A stretch of DNA of 64,000 nucleotides, taken from contig NC_080731.1 of NCBI RefSeq assembly GCF_019097595.1, positions 12,237,571 through 12,301,570 of the forward strand. The letters run 5' to 3'. A model generated the notes under the pieces. The model made no database searches, had not been told where the DNA came from, and was given only the letters and a program-made list of their open reading frames with translations. The position numbers and the translations under genes were made by a program. Each line of letters begins with the position of its first letter. Within the stretch, counting starts at the first letter, position 1. Source of the stretch: Hemibagrus wyckioides. Its lineage: Eukaryota; Chordata; Actinopteri; Siluriformes; Bagridae. Of the stretch, positions 35,353-44,543 are shown piece after piece.

Positions 35353-38300
35353 GGATGTAAAAAACTGTTACTTTCCAATAATTTTCTGAGTAGGGTAAAA
35401 GTACAAATCTTTAGTACAAGTAAAAAATGTTTTAAGCTGATTTGTAAGTTGTACCAAATTATATTAAATCTTTAACAGCACTGTCACACTGGATAACAGA
35501 CACAACAACTGCAGTCCAAAATTAAACAAGTCCAAAATGTATTAAAAAATCCAACAGACAGATATGAAGAAGATAAAGCAGCTTTAGTATCCACTATCCC
35601 CTGGTGTGCAGGCACACTGGTCAGCCTCAGGGTCAGGAGTCAGGACGATGAGGGTGGAAGGAAAATAGTATAATTAATATCAGGAGGTTTATGAGGTTTT
35701 ATTTCATTCAGAGTTAAATTAGACAGAATATGTTTGTAACAGGTCTTAGTGACGTGTGTTTTGAATAAGTGTGACACTCTCATAGGTTTAACCAGAACTG
35801 AGGAGACAAGAGGCAGATATCAGACATTTACATTTACGTTTCTGGCATTTAGCAGATGCCCTTATCCAGAGAGACTTACATTTTATCTTATTTTATACAA
35901 CTGAGTAATTGAGGGTTAAGGGGCTTGTGGTGGATCTGGGATTGGAACTCACAACCTTCTGATTTTATTTAGCTTTCAGTGATTTCACTTCAGTACACAA
36001 ACACACACAAACACACACACACACACACACACTGTCTCTCTCTCTGACAGAATTTCACACAGTAACATGGCTGTTGTTTTAGAAAAATACTGATATGTAA
36101 TACAGCAATACTCTATTTTTATTACTGTGGAATTATATGAGAAACAAATGAGAAATGTTTATGAAGTGTTAAAAGATAAAAAGACACTTGAGACACGTGT
36201 GAATTGAACCAAAAAATAATTTATTAACTATTTACAAGCAATGACAAACTGTACACTTATTATGGTCCGAGTACTTTTTGGTATTTGAAGTTTCTTTTTA
36301 CAAACAGAAACAAAAAAACGAAAATGAAATCGTTTTTTAATTATGTGATGAAAATGTCAGACACCTAAAGAAAGTTCTATAGCATAGAAATGGAAAAACA
36401 GCTGCAATTTCTTTGTCTGAAGAAGAGATACTTGCGGTTTTAGACAAAGAAAATACAGCTGTTTGTCCGTTTCTAGGCTATAGAACTTTCTTTATTTAAA
36501 GTATAAATGAGGAAAGAAAATCAAGTCTAATTTTAAAAAGGTGTCTGACATTTTCATCACATCAAAAAACGATTTCATTTTCGTTTATTTTGTTTCTGTT
36601 TCATAAAAAGAAACTTCAAATACCAAAAAGTACACGGACCTATTACAGATATTAATATTTTATACACTATTTTAACATTTTATAACACAACACTACATTT
36701 GTATAACTTAATATTAAAATCTAAATCTTAAAAATGTAATATTTACATATTTACAACAATGCATGATTCTACAACAAAACAATTTCTATGTATTTATTAA
36801 TATATATAAATATATATAACATATTATATATAAATATAGAAATAAACAACATTAATATTATAAAAATCCTATACATTTAACACAAACTAAATGCAAAATA
36901 CAAAAGGAACAACAGATTCTCACCACTCCACATGTTTAAAAGGCTGAAATCTCTCTCTGAAAAAAAGACTAATGCTGAAATACTTACCACACATACTTAC
37001 CACACATCATGGATATGAGGTGATGAACATGAGGTGATGACAAAGCTTTTAAACTTACAGCTCTCGCATGTAAATAGAAACCCAGTGAACGGGGAATCGG
37101 ATGATTCTCCTGATGAAACCCAGCTACCCATCCTGATCCACATGCTGCCGTCTACTCGGAGGGCCTTCTTGATTACCATCCTCTTCGTCCCTCCTCCTCC
37201 TTATGCCCTGGCGTGGGACAGGAACATACAGCTGACCAGCCACAATGTGGTGGGGGTTAATCTGGACATTAGGCTGGGGCAGAGGAACTGTGAAACACTG
37301 TGGATCCCCTGAAGGTGATGACCTCCTCAATGGGGATGGTTGTGTTACTGGGGATGGACTCATCACAGAGGAAGGGTTTGTGCAAGGGGATGGTCTCCTC
37401 CATACAGGAGAGAGGCCTCTCATAGGTGGGGATGCGCTCCCCACAGGTGGTGGGATCCATACAGGTGGTGGGACCCATACAGGAGAGAGGCCTCTCATAG
37501 GTGGGGATGGGCTCCCCACAGGTGGTGGGATCCATACAGGTGGTGGGTTCCATCGAGGAGAGAGGCTCCCCACAGGTGGTGGGATCCATACAGGAGAGAG
37601 GCCTCTCATAGGATGGGATTGGCTCCCCACAGGTGGTGGGATCCATACAGGAGAGAGGCCTCTCATAGGATGGGATGGGCTCCCCACAGGTGGTGGGATC
37701 CATACAGGTGAGAGACCTCTCATAGAAGGGGATGGGCTCCCCACTGGTGGTGGGATCCATAGACGAGAGAGGCTCCCCACAGGTGGTGGGATCCATACAG
37801 GAGAGAGGCCTCTCATAGGTGGGGATGGGCTCCTCATAGGTGGTGGGGTCCATGCAGGAGAGAGGCCTCTCATAGGTGGGGATGGGCTCCTCATAGGTGG
37901 TGGGGTCCATGCAGGAGAGAGGCCTCTCATAGGTGGGGATGGGCTTGTCACAGGTGGTGGGGTCCATACAGGAGAGAGGCCTCTCATAGGTGGGGATGGG
38001 CTCCTCACAGTTGGTGGGGTCCATACAGGAGAGAGGCCTCTCATAGGTGGGGATGGGCTCCTCACAGGTGGTGGGGTCCATACAGAAAAGGGACCTCTTG
38101 TAGGTGGGGATGGGCTCCATACAGAAAAGGGACCTCTTGTAGGTGGGGCTGGGCTCCCCACAGGTGGTGGGATCCATACAGGAGATTGGCTTCTCATAGG
38201 CCAGTTGTCATCGTCCTCATCCTCTGGAAACACAAACGTCTCCCTCTGTGTCCCTGTGTCAAAGAAGATGAACAGACAATGCAGCACATTTAAAAACATC

Positions 38301-39329
38301 TCATAAAAAGAAGCAGAAACCCTTTTTTAATAGCACTGTGTATGTTTTGTAAAGCAGGAAAACCTCCCTATCAAAACAAGACGTATTTACACAAGTTATA
38401 TTACTGTAATCTTCCTATAACAGTGCAGAAAAACTCAGTATTTATATTCTGCATTTACAGGAGTTACTTACGCTATCACGGCTTCACTGTTACTCACACT
38501 GGTCACTTATCTCAGTGCTCAAAATATCTTCCCCAAAACAATGCAGATTAAACTACATTTCTATTACAGTGTGTTTCTTTATCAGTTCCTTACTCCAATG
38601 CTTCACATCCCCTTTGAGTCCATTTGTGTCTCGAAACAGCTTGATATTTTTGCCTAAGCTGCACTCTACATTAGCTCCATTTATTTCTATCGACTGGTTT
38701 TGTTCAGCTAGCTGCCTTTCCTCACAGCCCCTTCCTCTCTCCGCTTTAACAACTCGACAAACACGGACAATGAAAAATCATTCAAATAATAAAATAGATC
38801 ATGTAATTGTAAACATTTTAACTTGTTTTATTCACTATTTTAAAAAAAACTATGAACACTGAAAAACAATTACTTAGCTACATGCTAACTAGCCGTCTAG
38901 CTAATCTTTGCTAATACTCTTCGGCTTGTCTTAGTAAACTTCAATAAGCGTTAAATAAACATTCCAACTCTTATAAAAAGCTGATTTTAACATATCTGAA
39001 AACATTAACACTGTTTATTTCCTCCCTGCTCGTTTCACCGGAGTCTGCCGCTTTGTCCGCTAGCTTTAGCATAATGATCGTGTCCGTAAAGCGATTAGCC
39101 AAATATCGATTAGCCGAACAGATTTTCTCCAAATCATCTAACCAAATAAAACGATATTCCCGATTGCGGCTTTTTGTAATACCGCGGTGTTTAAAAGACT
39201 TTATACTTAAGAGAAAAAGAGAAAAGTCAGTAACTGACCGTTCCAGGGGTCGTCCAGTCCGCTCCATCCGGGCTCGGGCTCCATATCCTGGTGCTGCTGA
39301 AGCGCGGTTCCTCCTCTGAAGTTCATCAT
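31196..39329 (-). CDS. Unrecognised minus-strand gene with proline-rich repeat exon (nine exons predicted)
   Basis: Predicted exons, all on the minus strand: 39239-39329 (ATG at 39329), 37177-38253, 32281-32318, 32118-32183, 31915-32004, 31751-31822, 31612-31662, 31455-31535 and 31250-31366. Every junction has GT/AG and the phases agree. If the last exon is not spliced it ends at TAA 31196, giving 578 residues. Exon 1 (MMNFRGG to LDDPWNG) joins exon 2 ([18 protein letters not shown]), which then holds 19-residue repeats of the [10 protein letters not shown] type. Later exons look protein-like ([35 protein letters not shown]) and end acidic. An alternative is that exon 2 ends at its own stop (37124) and the downstream exons belong to another gene. 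I do not recognise the family. No signal peptide or clear membrane segment was seen. Confidence 0.55.
32590..32977. mobile_element. hAT-like MITE candidate
   Basis: Inverted ends of the type GGGCGTCGCTAGG at the left and CCTAGAATCGCCCCT at the right, about 390 bp apart, with no coding capacity. The ends resemble those of non-autonomous hAT-type elements. A related end (AGGGGCGTATCTAGGAT) occurs at 42164 and 60907 in the two palindrome arms. Confidence 0.5.
33240..33345. repeat. (AC)n-(AT)n-(AC)n microsatellite
   Basis: Compound dinucleotide run, self-complementary in its AT part. Confidence 0.95.
33479..34698 (-). mobile_element. Near full-length family B Tc1-like transposon
   Basis: The right end is GGTGAGCGAATACTTTTGGC followed by AATATAGTGTA. 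The left end keeps only the inner 14 bases of the inverted repeat (AGTATTCGCTCACC), because the outer part has been replaced by TATATATCTAT. It encloses a 333-codon transposase frame. This is the best-preserved representative of the elements scattered through the window. Confidence 0.9.
33628..34629 (-). pseudogene. Tc1-family transposase, frame broken near its C-terminus
   Basis: A single open frame starts [10 protein letters not shown]. It has two helix-turn-helix segments (about residues 25-130, with the [10 protein letters not shown] linker) and a DDE domain with [19 protein letters not shown] and [16 protein letters not shown], so all three acidic residues are present. After DELE (about residue 308) the sequence changes abruptly to an unrelated short tail, and expected C-terminal codons can be recognised in another frame, so a small deletion has shifted the frame. 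The protein would cut and paste its own element. With the shifted tail and a damaged left terminus it is probably inactive. Confidence 0.8.
34722..34842. repeat. Direct repeat, copy 1
   Basis: About 120 bp containing TGTTACTTTCCAATAATTCT and TGTTTTAAGCTGATTTGTAA. It recurs in the same orientation at 35352-35453 with a 17-bp deletion and a few changes. Confidence 0.8.
35352..35453. repeat. Direct repeat, copy 2
   Basis: Second copy of the 34722-34842 unit. It directly follows an AT microsatellite (35249-35345), and the first copy likewise follows ATATATAAAG. Confidence 0.8.
35838..35965. repeat. SINE-like repeat with conserved core
   Basis: Contains TTTCTGGCATTTAGCAGATG followed by CCCTTATCCAGAGAGACTTA, a core found in widespread fish SINEs. 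The rest (GGATCTGGGATTGGAACTCA) is also typical. Confidence 0.6.
36264..36640. repeat. 377-bp fold-back hairpin (MITE-like)
   Basis: The left half (GGTCCGAGTACTTTTTGGTA, then AAATGAAATCGTTTTTTAA, ATGTCAGACACC and AAAGAAAGTTCTATAGC) is repeated inverted in the right half, ending AAAAGTACACGGACC. The arms are about 165 bp with mismatches and a short loop around 36410-36460. No coding capacity. Confidence 0.85.
37400..38190 (-). repeat. 57-bp minisatellite inside a coding exon
   Basis: About 13 tandem copies of a 57-bp unit (19 codons). Because the unit length is a multiple of three, several frames on both strands are open. The minus-strand frame continuous with exon 1 is taken as the real one, with repeats of the [19 protein letters not shown] type. 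Confidence 0.9.
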
Positions 39330-39480
39330 CACTGCTGTAGAGTCGGTGTAGAAGTCAGGTCCAGTAGCGGAGTAAGCAGAAATCTCAAACAGGCGTGTAG
39401 AAAAATCACAAAGCAAAGGATAATCCAAGTCTTGCGATCTTCACAACCACGACACCTTAGCGTTTAAAGAGAAACACAGT
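39330..39480 (-). promoter_or_regulatory. Probable promoter / 5' UTR of the minus-strand proline-repeat gene
   Basis: Region upstream of the minus-strand ATG at 39329, containing CpGs and, further up, TGCGCATGCGCA at about 39524-39535. From 39403 outward it is part of the inverted repeat, so a mirrored promoter sits at the right end of the window. Confidence 0.4.
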
Positions 39481-39655
39481 TTAAACACAAACATTACGTC
39501 AAGTGTTCTGCGTCACTGCCCAGTGCGCATGCGCAGTGATTCCCCTCACTCTAAAAAAAACATGGCCGTCTATCTCGAAATATCTGAGCTTTATTTCTTA
39601 TTCAATATTATTCTATATAAAATCAGCAGATACTTTTTCACAGCACTGTATGCAT

Positions 39656-39693
<38 letters not shown>

Positions 39694-42600
39694 GCAAAAT
39701 TGTATATCTACATATTGTATGTATTGAGTAAAGACAAAATGCAGTTTTTAAATTATGATATCATTTATTAAGGGTAAAAAACTGTCCAAACCTGCCTGGC
39801 CCTATGTGAAAAAGTAATTGCATTGGAGGGTTTATAGCATGAACGGTCTGTTTAAAGTGATGCCACAGGATCGGATTTAAGTCTGGACTTTAACTAGGTA
39901 GCTAACTCCAAAACATTCATTTTTATTTTTTAGCCATTCAGTGGTGGACTTGCTGGTGTGTTTCGGATCACTGTCATTTTTCTAGCAGCATTCACTAGTG
40001 GATTTGCTGGTTGCTTTTATGCAAAATGACTTACTACGAATGAAGAGAATGAAGCAACTCAAAGCTATGCTGAACTCAGATCCAGCTGTCAGACATCAGA
40101 GAATGTAAGATGTAAGAATGTGAGAATAAAAGAGTTCATAGGACTTCAACAGTCCCAAAAAAAAGGTAGTGATAATCTCCTTATAATTAAAAATGTTTTG
40201 TGTGTGTGTGTGTGTGTGTGTTTGCAGCTGTGCAGCTGTGCTGGTTTGTCTGTGATGTAGTAGGACCAATTAGACCCTACTGTATGTCTACATGCAGATA
40301 TAAGCAAAGGTCTCTGCGTCATTCTCTCATGCATACACACTCTCTCACACTCTCACTCCTTACTCTGTGTCTTCTTGCCCTGGTTCAATACAGACAATCA
40401 ACCCCACATTTAAAACACATGTTCGTATGTCTGTCACACAGCAGATAGACACTGATTATAAACTTATAGGTACAAACTCCAGTCCTGAAAGGCCAGCATC
40501 CAGCAATTTGGTGATTTTCCTGCTTTAACTCACATTTTAAACCCAGAAATGTAACTGATGCATTAAAGGAGGTGTGCTTGGATGCTGGCTCTGCTGGCCC
40601 ACAGTGGATCACTAGAGTAAACACAGTTGTTCAGTTTCTCATCAGTTGATTAACAAGTTTCTCCCTAAATTCCTCTTGCCAAATGAATTTTTTATTGAAT
40701 TAACTGATCATAACTGAGAGTGATACTGCTGAGCCTGGTATAAACTGATATCTACTGGTTTCCTTAGTCATGTTTAGCAATTAGTTGCATATCATACTGG
40801 TATATTTCAGTCTAGTTGTGTTTACACACTGTATTTCCAAAAGTTTTGGGACACCCCTCCAAATCATTAATTTCAGGTATTCTAATCACTTCCATGGCCA
40901 CAGGTGTATAAAATCTCACAAATGCGCTTCTAGTGGAATGGTCAAACATTCCCATAAACACACTCCTAAACCTTGTGGAAAGCCTTCCCAGAAGAGTTGA
41001 AGCTGTTATAGCTGCAAAGGGTGGGCCAAATCCATATTAAAACCTACAGAGTAAGAATGGGATGTCATTAAAATTCATGTCCATGTAAAGGCAGATGTCC
41101 CAAAACTTTTGGCAATGTAGTGTATTTAACATGATCAGAACAAGACAGATGACCTTTAAAGTCTTTTCATGTTTCATCATAAAATTGACATAATAAAGCC
41201 TCCAAAAGTCAGAATGCACAAACCCTTGTGTAAATAAATCACACCAAAATATGAACAATAAGATCATAGAGGTCATCAGGGAGAAGTAGTTTGAAACAGA
41301 ATTTCACCAGCTGATGGAGGGATCTGTAACCATACAGGGTGAACTGGAGACACAGTGGTGAGACATATTTTCCAACGAGGGGTTTAGAAAGAACCTCGTC
41401 ATCGTCAGACAGAATTTCACCTTCATCATCCTCCATGGTATTACATCTATCTTCATTATAAAAACATACAAAATGTAAGTTTCCAGTGCCATTGAAAGCA
41501 CAGCAAAAATAAAACAGTGTGACATTTGACTACTATTTTTTTTTCTGTCTGCTGCATAAACCTATCACAACCATTCTACTACAGGAAATAAATCAACTCA
41601 TTAGACTTGGTTGTATACAAATGAGCTCAACAATCCAAACCCTAAATGAAATTTATTTTTCCTCTTCTGCATAAACCTTTTTTCTCCATTCCGCTCCTCC
41701 TCACTGTCCTCACTGTCAGATATGATTTGCCTAACATTCCAATTCTGCTCTTGCTTTCCATAGAACAACTTTATGTCCATTTTTCTGTCACAATGTGTTA
41801 AAAGAAGTAAAATTCAATCAAAAAAAGAAAATAAATATTTTTATATTGTGCATAAATACTTGTGATGACATCAAAACAGCAAAAAACGTCCTTAAAAACT
41901 ACCCCTTATCACACAATGTTGCCTTGAGGCAACAAAAAGAAAAACTTATTTTCTCAACATGCAAAGTACCAAAAAAACATTAAACCATGACGAAAATCTT
42001 CTTTATGGCTTCATGCATGCACATATATTTTTAATTTACAGTTAATGTCATTTTAAATTAGAATACCAAAGTAAATAATCTTACCTTCATCTCACACCAT
42101 GTGCTCCTGCGACCATGTGTCAGAAAAGGAAGTCCCACCTTCAGATGATGCTGGATAGTGACCAGGGGCGTATCTAGGATTTGAAAACATCAGGGGCTGA
42201 GCCCAAAACATCAGGGGCTACTTAGGGAGAGGGGGTAAGCAAGAATAACATGTTTTGTAAGAGCATTATTATGTCATATTGTTTAATAATAAACACAAAT
42301 GAACACAAAGAGTATGCAACTTTAGAAAATTTCATTCAATCTTTTTTCTGACTCCTCCCATCATTTCAGAGTCTTGAAAAAGGAGTTCATTCATTTCATT
42401 ACCTTTTCTCTCACACACAGGTGTGCCATGCAATATTATCTCTTTTCCAGCTTGTGTGTGTAGCTGTGCTGTGGAGATCCTTTATTATTACTTTTATTTT
42501 ACAATAATCTATATTATACGTGCACCTATTATTTCATCAGAATCAGAATCAGAATCAGAAAAAAAATTATTTCCAGGTACAGCAAAGGGTCAGCAAAGAG

Positions 42601-42733
42601 CACTTTATAGTACTAGGAATTTGACTTGGTGTCAGGTGCAAACATATACACAGGTATGTAATGTCTGTACAAATGTACACAATTTTAGAAAAGAGCTAGA
42701 ATAAGTTAAATAAATACTGTATAAAGTGACTTG
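39403..42733. repeat. Left arm of giant inverted repeat (outer part)
   Basis: This segment is the reverse complement of 60.34-64.0 kb with only scattered differences. Its outer end is 74 bp upstream of the start codon of the minus-strand gene. Compared with the right arm it lacks about 150 bp near 39820 and differs in microsatellite length at 39654-39690. It holds a family B Tc1-like remnant (40829-41127), a hAT-like end near 42164 and a LINE 3' tail ending in a GAATCA run at 42538-42558. Confidence 0.95.
40829..41127. mobile_element. Family B Tc1-like MITE in left palindrome arm
   Basis: Left end CACTGTATTTCCAAAAGTTTTGGG and right end CCCAAAACTTTTGGCAATGTAGTGTA-type sequences are inverted. 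About 300 bp, no transposase. Confidence 0.75.
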
Positions 42734-43061
42734 TGTCGGAGAAAACATAATATACCCAGCTTTGAATTATAATACCTAGCCTTAAATGTAGCTTAAGTGC
42801 TAATGTACTCAATGCTCTAAGCTCTGACTTGGCAATATTCTGCCTAAAGAGTAGTGTGTATCTATCAAGAATAATTTAGCCATTTATTACGTAGTAAGTA
42901 GTTAACTCTGATTAATAATAGCTATAATAATCAGATATAGCCTCATAGTCTTCATAATAAACATGCAGAATTATTAATGGCAGCATGCTAGCGTAATAAC
43001 CACACTGGGACTGAAGGAACAGAAAAGAGGAGAGATTTATTGAAACATTAGGAGTTACAAC

Positions 43062-43924
43062 TCAGTCAGCCAGCCTATCCAATGGGATCAGTGGGACCGG
43101 AGGGTCAGTTGTAGAAGACGGAATCTCGGGATCCTGAGGAGAAGTTGGAGAATAATCAGTGGGAGAAGTTGGGGGCGAATAGTCAGGAGAAGACTGAGGA
43201 ATATCATGAACACTGTAAGGCATAGGCACAAATTCAGGAGAAAGTTGGGGAATGTCAGGGGAATTAGGAAATGAAGAGGAGTCAGAGGAAGAATCATTAG
43301 AGGAAATCTCAACAGGGAAATCCTCAGTCTGGACGCCTTGAGAGGTGGTGCGTGTCCAATGCCAGTAGAAGGTCTGAGTAGACTGATCACAGGTTGTGGG
43401 GTGAAATTGGGTGCTCTGATCAAGACAGACGGTATCTCTCACGATATGGTGAGCGAGGTAAGGAGACTCAGGAATAGAGGATTCAGATAGGTGCTCCAGG
43501 AAACCAGTAAGTTCAATGGCCAAACAGGATAGCTGATACTGGCGATAGCGTCGCAGAGCACCCCTGGGACTTCTCCGGAAGATAGCGCGGCGGGCTGACT
43601 GAGCTAGGAAAAATAATGGGAAATGAGTAAAGATGAGTGAAGTGCATATTGTGTGACTATGTAGTCAGCAAAAAAGAGCGGGTACTAAGGCAGGAGGAAC
43701 GAAGTGTGGGAAGTAGGCCAGGTCACTGTGATATGACAGTGATAGGCAGGTAGAGGAGACAATAGCATTGGAATACTAGCAACCAACAGTGATGAAAAGA
43801 GGAAAGGATATGAGGCAGCTTAATGGCACAGCCTAGGTTAAAATTAGTAAAACAAAACTTAGATCAAGTAGGTAGAGAGAAAAGTCATCATGACATAGAG
43901 GAAGAGAGCAAGGTACTTACACAT
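43062..43924 (-). CDS. Antisense two-exon gene in 5' LTR U3 (181-residue predicted protein)
   Basis: On the minus strand, exon 1 ends with ATG plus one base (43924-43921), directly followed by GTAAGT. Exon 2 runs 43603-43062 after a pyrimidine-rich TAG acceptor and ends in TGA. The join is in phase and adds residues to a frame that is open throughout exon 2. AATAAA follows on the minus strand at 43041-43036, 20 bp after the stop. The predicted protein has an arginine-rich N-terminus (about residues 6-22, with RRAIFRRSPRG and LRRYRQY), a Cys/His/Trp-containing middle, and a Ser/Asp/Pro-rich C-terminus with YSPPTSPT and YSPTSPQ. The basic stretch suggests nuclear or RNA binding and the rest suggests a regulatory protein. 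Function and expression are unproven. Confidence 0.6.
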
Positions 43925-44025
43925 TGTTGTGGGGGGCAACGCGCGAGGTCAGGATGAGCCGAGGAAGCACCTTTAAGAGGTGATGGTCAAATGAAGTCAA
44001 TAAGGAAGTGGCGCCTATAAGTAAG

Positions 44026-44097
44026 CGCCAATTTTTATAAAAATGGTTGACTTAGCCTAAAAATAAGGGGAACTGGTGAGGAGGAAAATTGACGTCA
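44026..44097 (-). promoter_or_regulatory. Antisense LTR core promoter: TATA box and CRE
   Basis: TTTTTATAAAAA (44032-44043) supplies TATAAAA on the minus strand about 110 bp upstream of the antisense ATG, with no other ATG between. A perfect TGACGTCA cAMP-response element lies at 44090-44097, between the antisense and sense TATA boxes, and could serve both. The 3' LTR has the same arrangement. Confidence 0.6.
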
Positions 44098-44255
44098 TCG
44101 AGGGGAGGATGGTATCAATTTAGGGGCGGGCTCGGGACAAATGCGAAAATAATGGGAACTGGGAAAACGTATGTAAACTAAGGAAGGAGGGACTAAAGTA
44201 GCCATACACTGAATATAATGGGAAATTGCTGGAAATATTTAAATTAGAGAAAAGG

Positions 44256-44283
44256 AGGCGCCCCGGGGCGCCTGGGGTATAAG
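44256..44283 (+). promoter_or_regulatory. Sense LTR core promoter: 18-bp GC palindrome plus TATA box
   Basis: AGGCGCCCCGGGGCGCCT (44256-44273) is a perfect inverted repeat, followed four bases later by TATAAG (44278). The poly(A) signal lies 75 bp further on, so the cap site is expected near 44306. Confidence 0.75.
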
Positions 44284-44525
44284 TAGAGGGGACTTTTTCG
44301 GGGTTTTTTGAGACCAGCTGCTCTCTTCAGATATGCATGTTGTTGACTGCATGACTGAATAAAGAAAACCTGCTTCTTCTCATCTGTTGACCGAGATCTC
44401 TTTTATTTCGGCTAAGTTTTATAGATTGTGGAGGTTATTGGGAAAGCTAAGAGTAATAGATACAAACAAAATTCCACCCTGTGATATGTCCACTCGGAGG
44501 GGGCTCTGAGTTCCGACATATTTAT

Positions 44526-44543
44526 TGGTGCCGAAACCCGGGA
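44526..44543 (+). promoter_or_regulatory. Primer binding site, tRNA-Phe type
   Basis: TGGTGCCGAAACCCGGGA, seven bases after the LTR end, is complementary over 18 bases to the 3' end of vertebrate tRNA-Phe. Confidence 0.9.

Larger units (their letters stand above)
42734..44518 (+). repeat. 5' LTR (1785 bp)
   Basis: Direct repeat of 57553-59336. Inferred layout: U3 to about 44305, TATAAG at 44278-44283, R from about 44306, AATAAA at 44358-44363, U5 to 44518. It differs from the 3' LTR by ten substitutions and one single-base indel by eye. The U3 contains an antisense gene, a CRE at 44090-44097 and an 18-bp palindrome next to the TATA box. Confidence 0.97.

Noticed and set aside
37269..38177. 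302-residue minus-strand ORF in another frame of the minisatellite
   Set aside because: Overlaps the splice-supported frame and starts inside the repeats; a by-product of the unit length.
37245..38306. 353-residue plus-strand ORF of [15 protein letters not shown] repeats over the minisatellite
   Set aside because: The 57-bp unit keeps several frames open on both strands. Only the minus frame joins an upstream exon in phase.
43088..43423. 111-residue Leu-rich antisense ORF in each LTR
   Set aside because: Overlaps the 181-codon antisense frame in a shifted frame and lacks its own promoter-ATG-splice arrangement.
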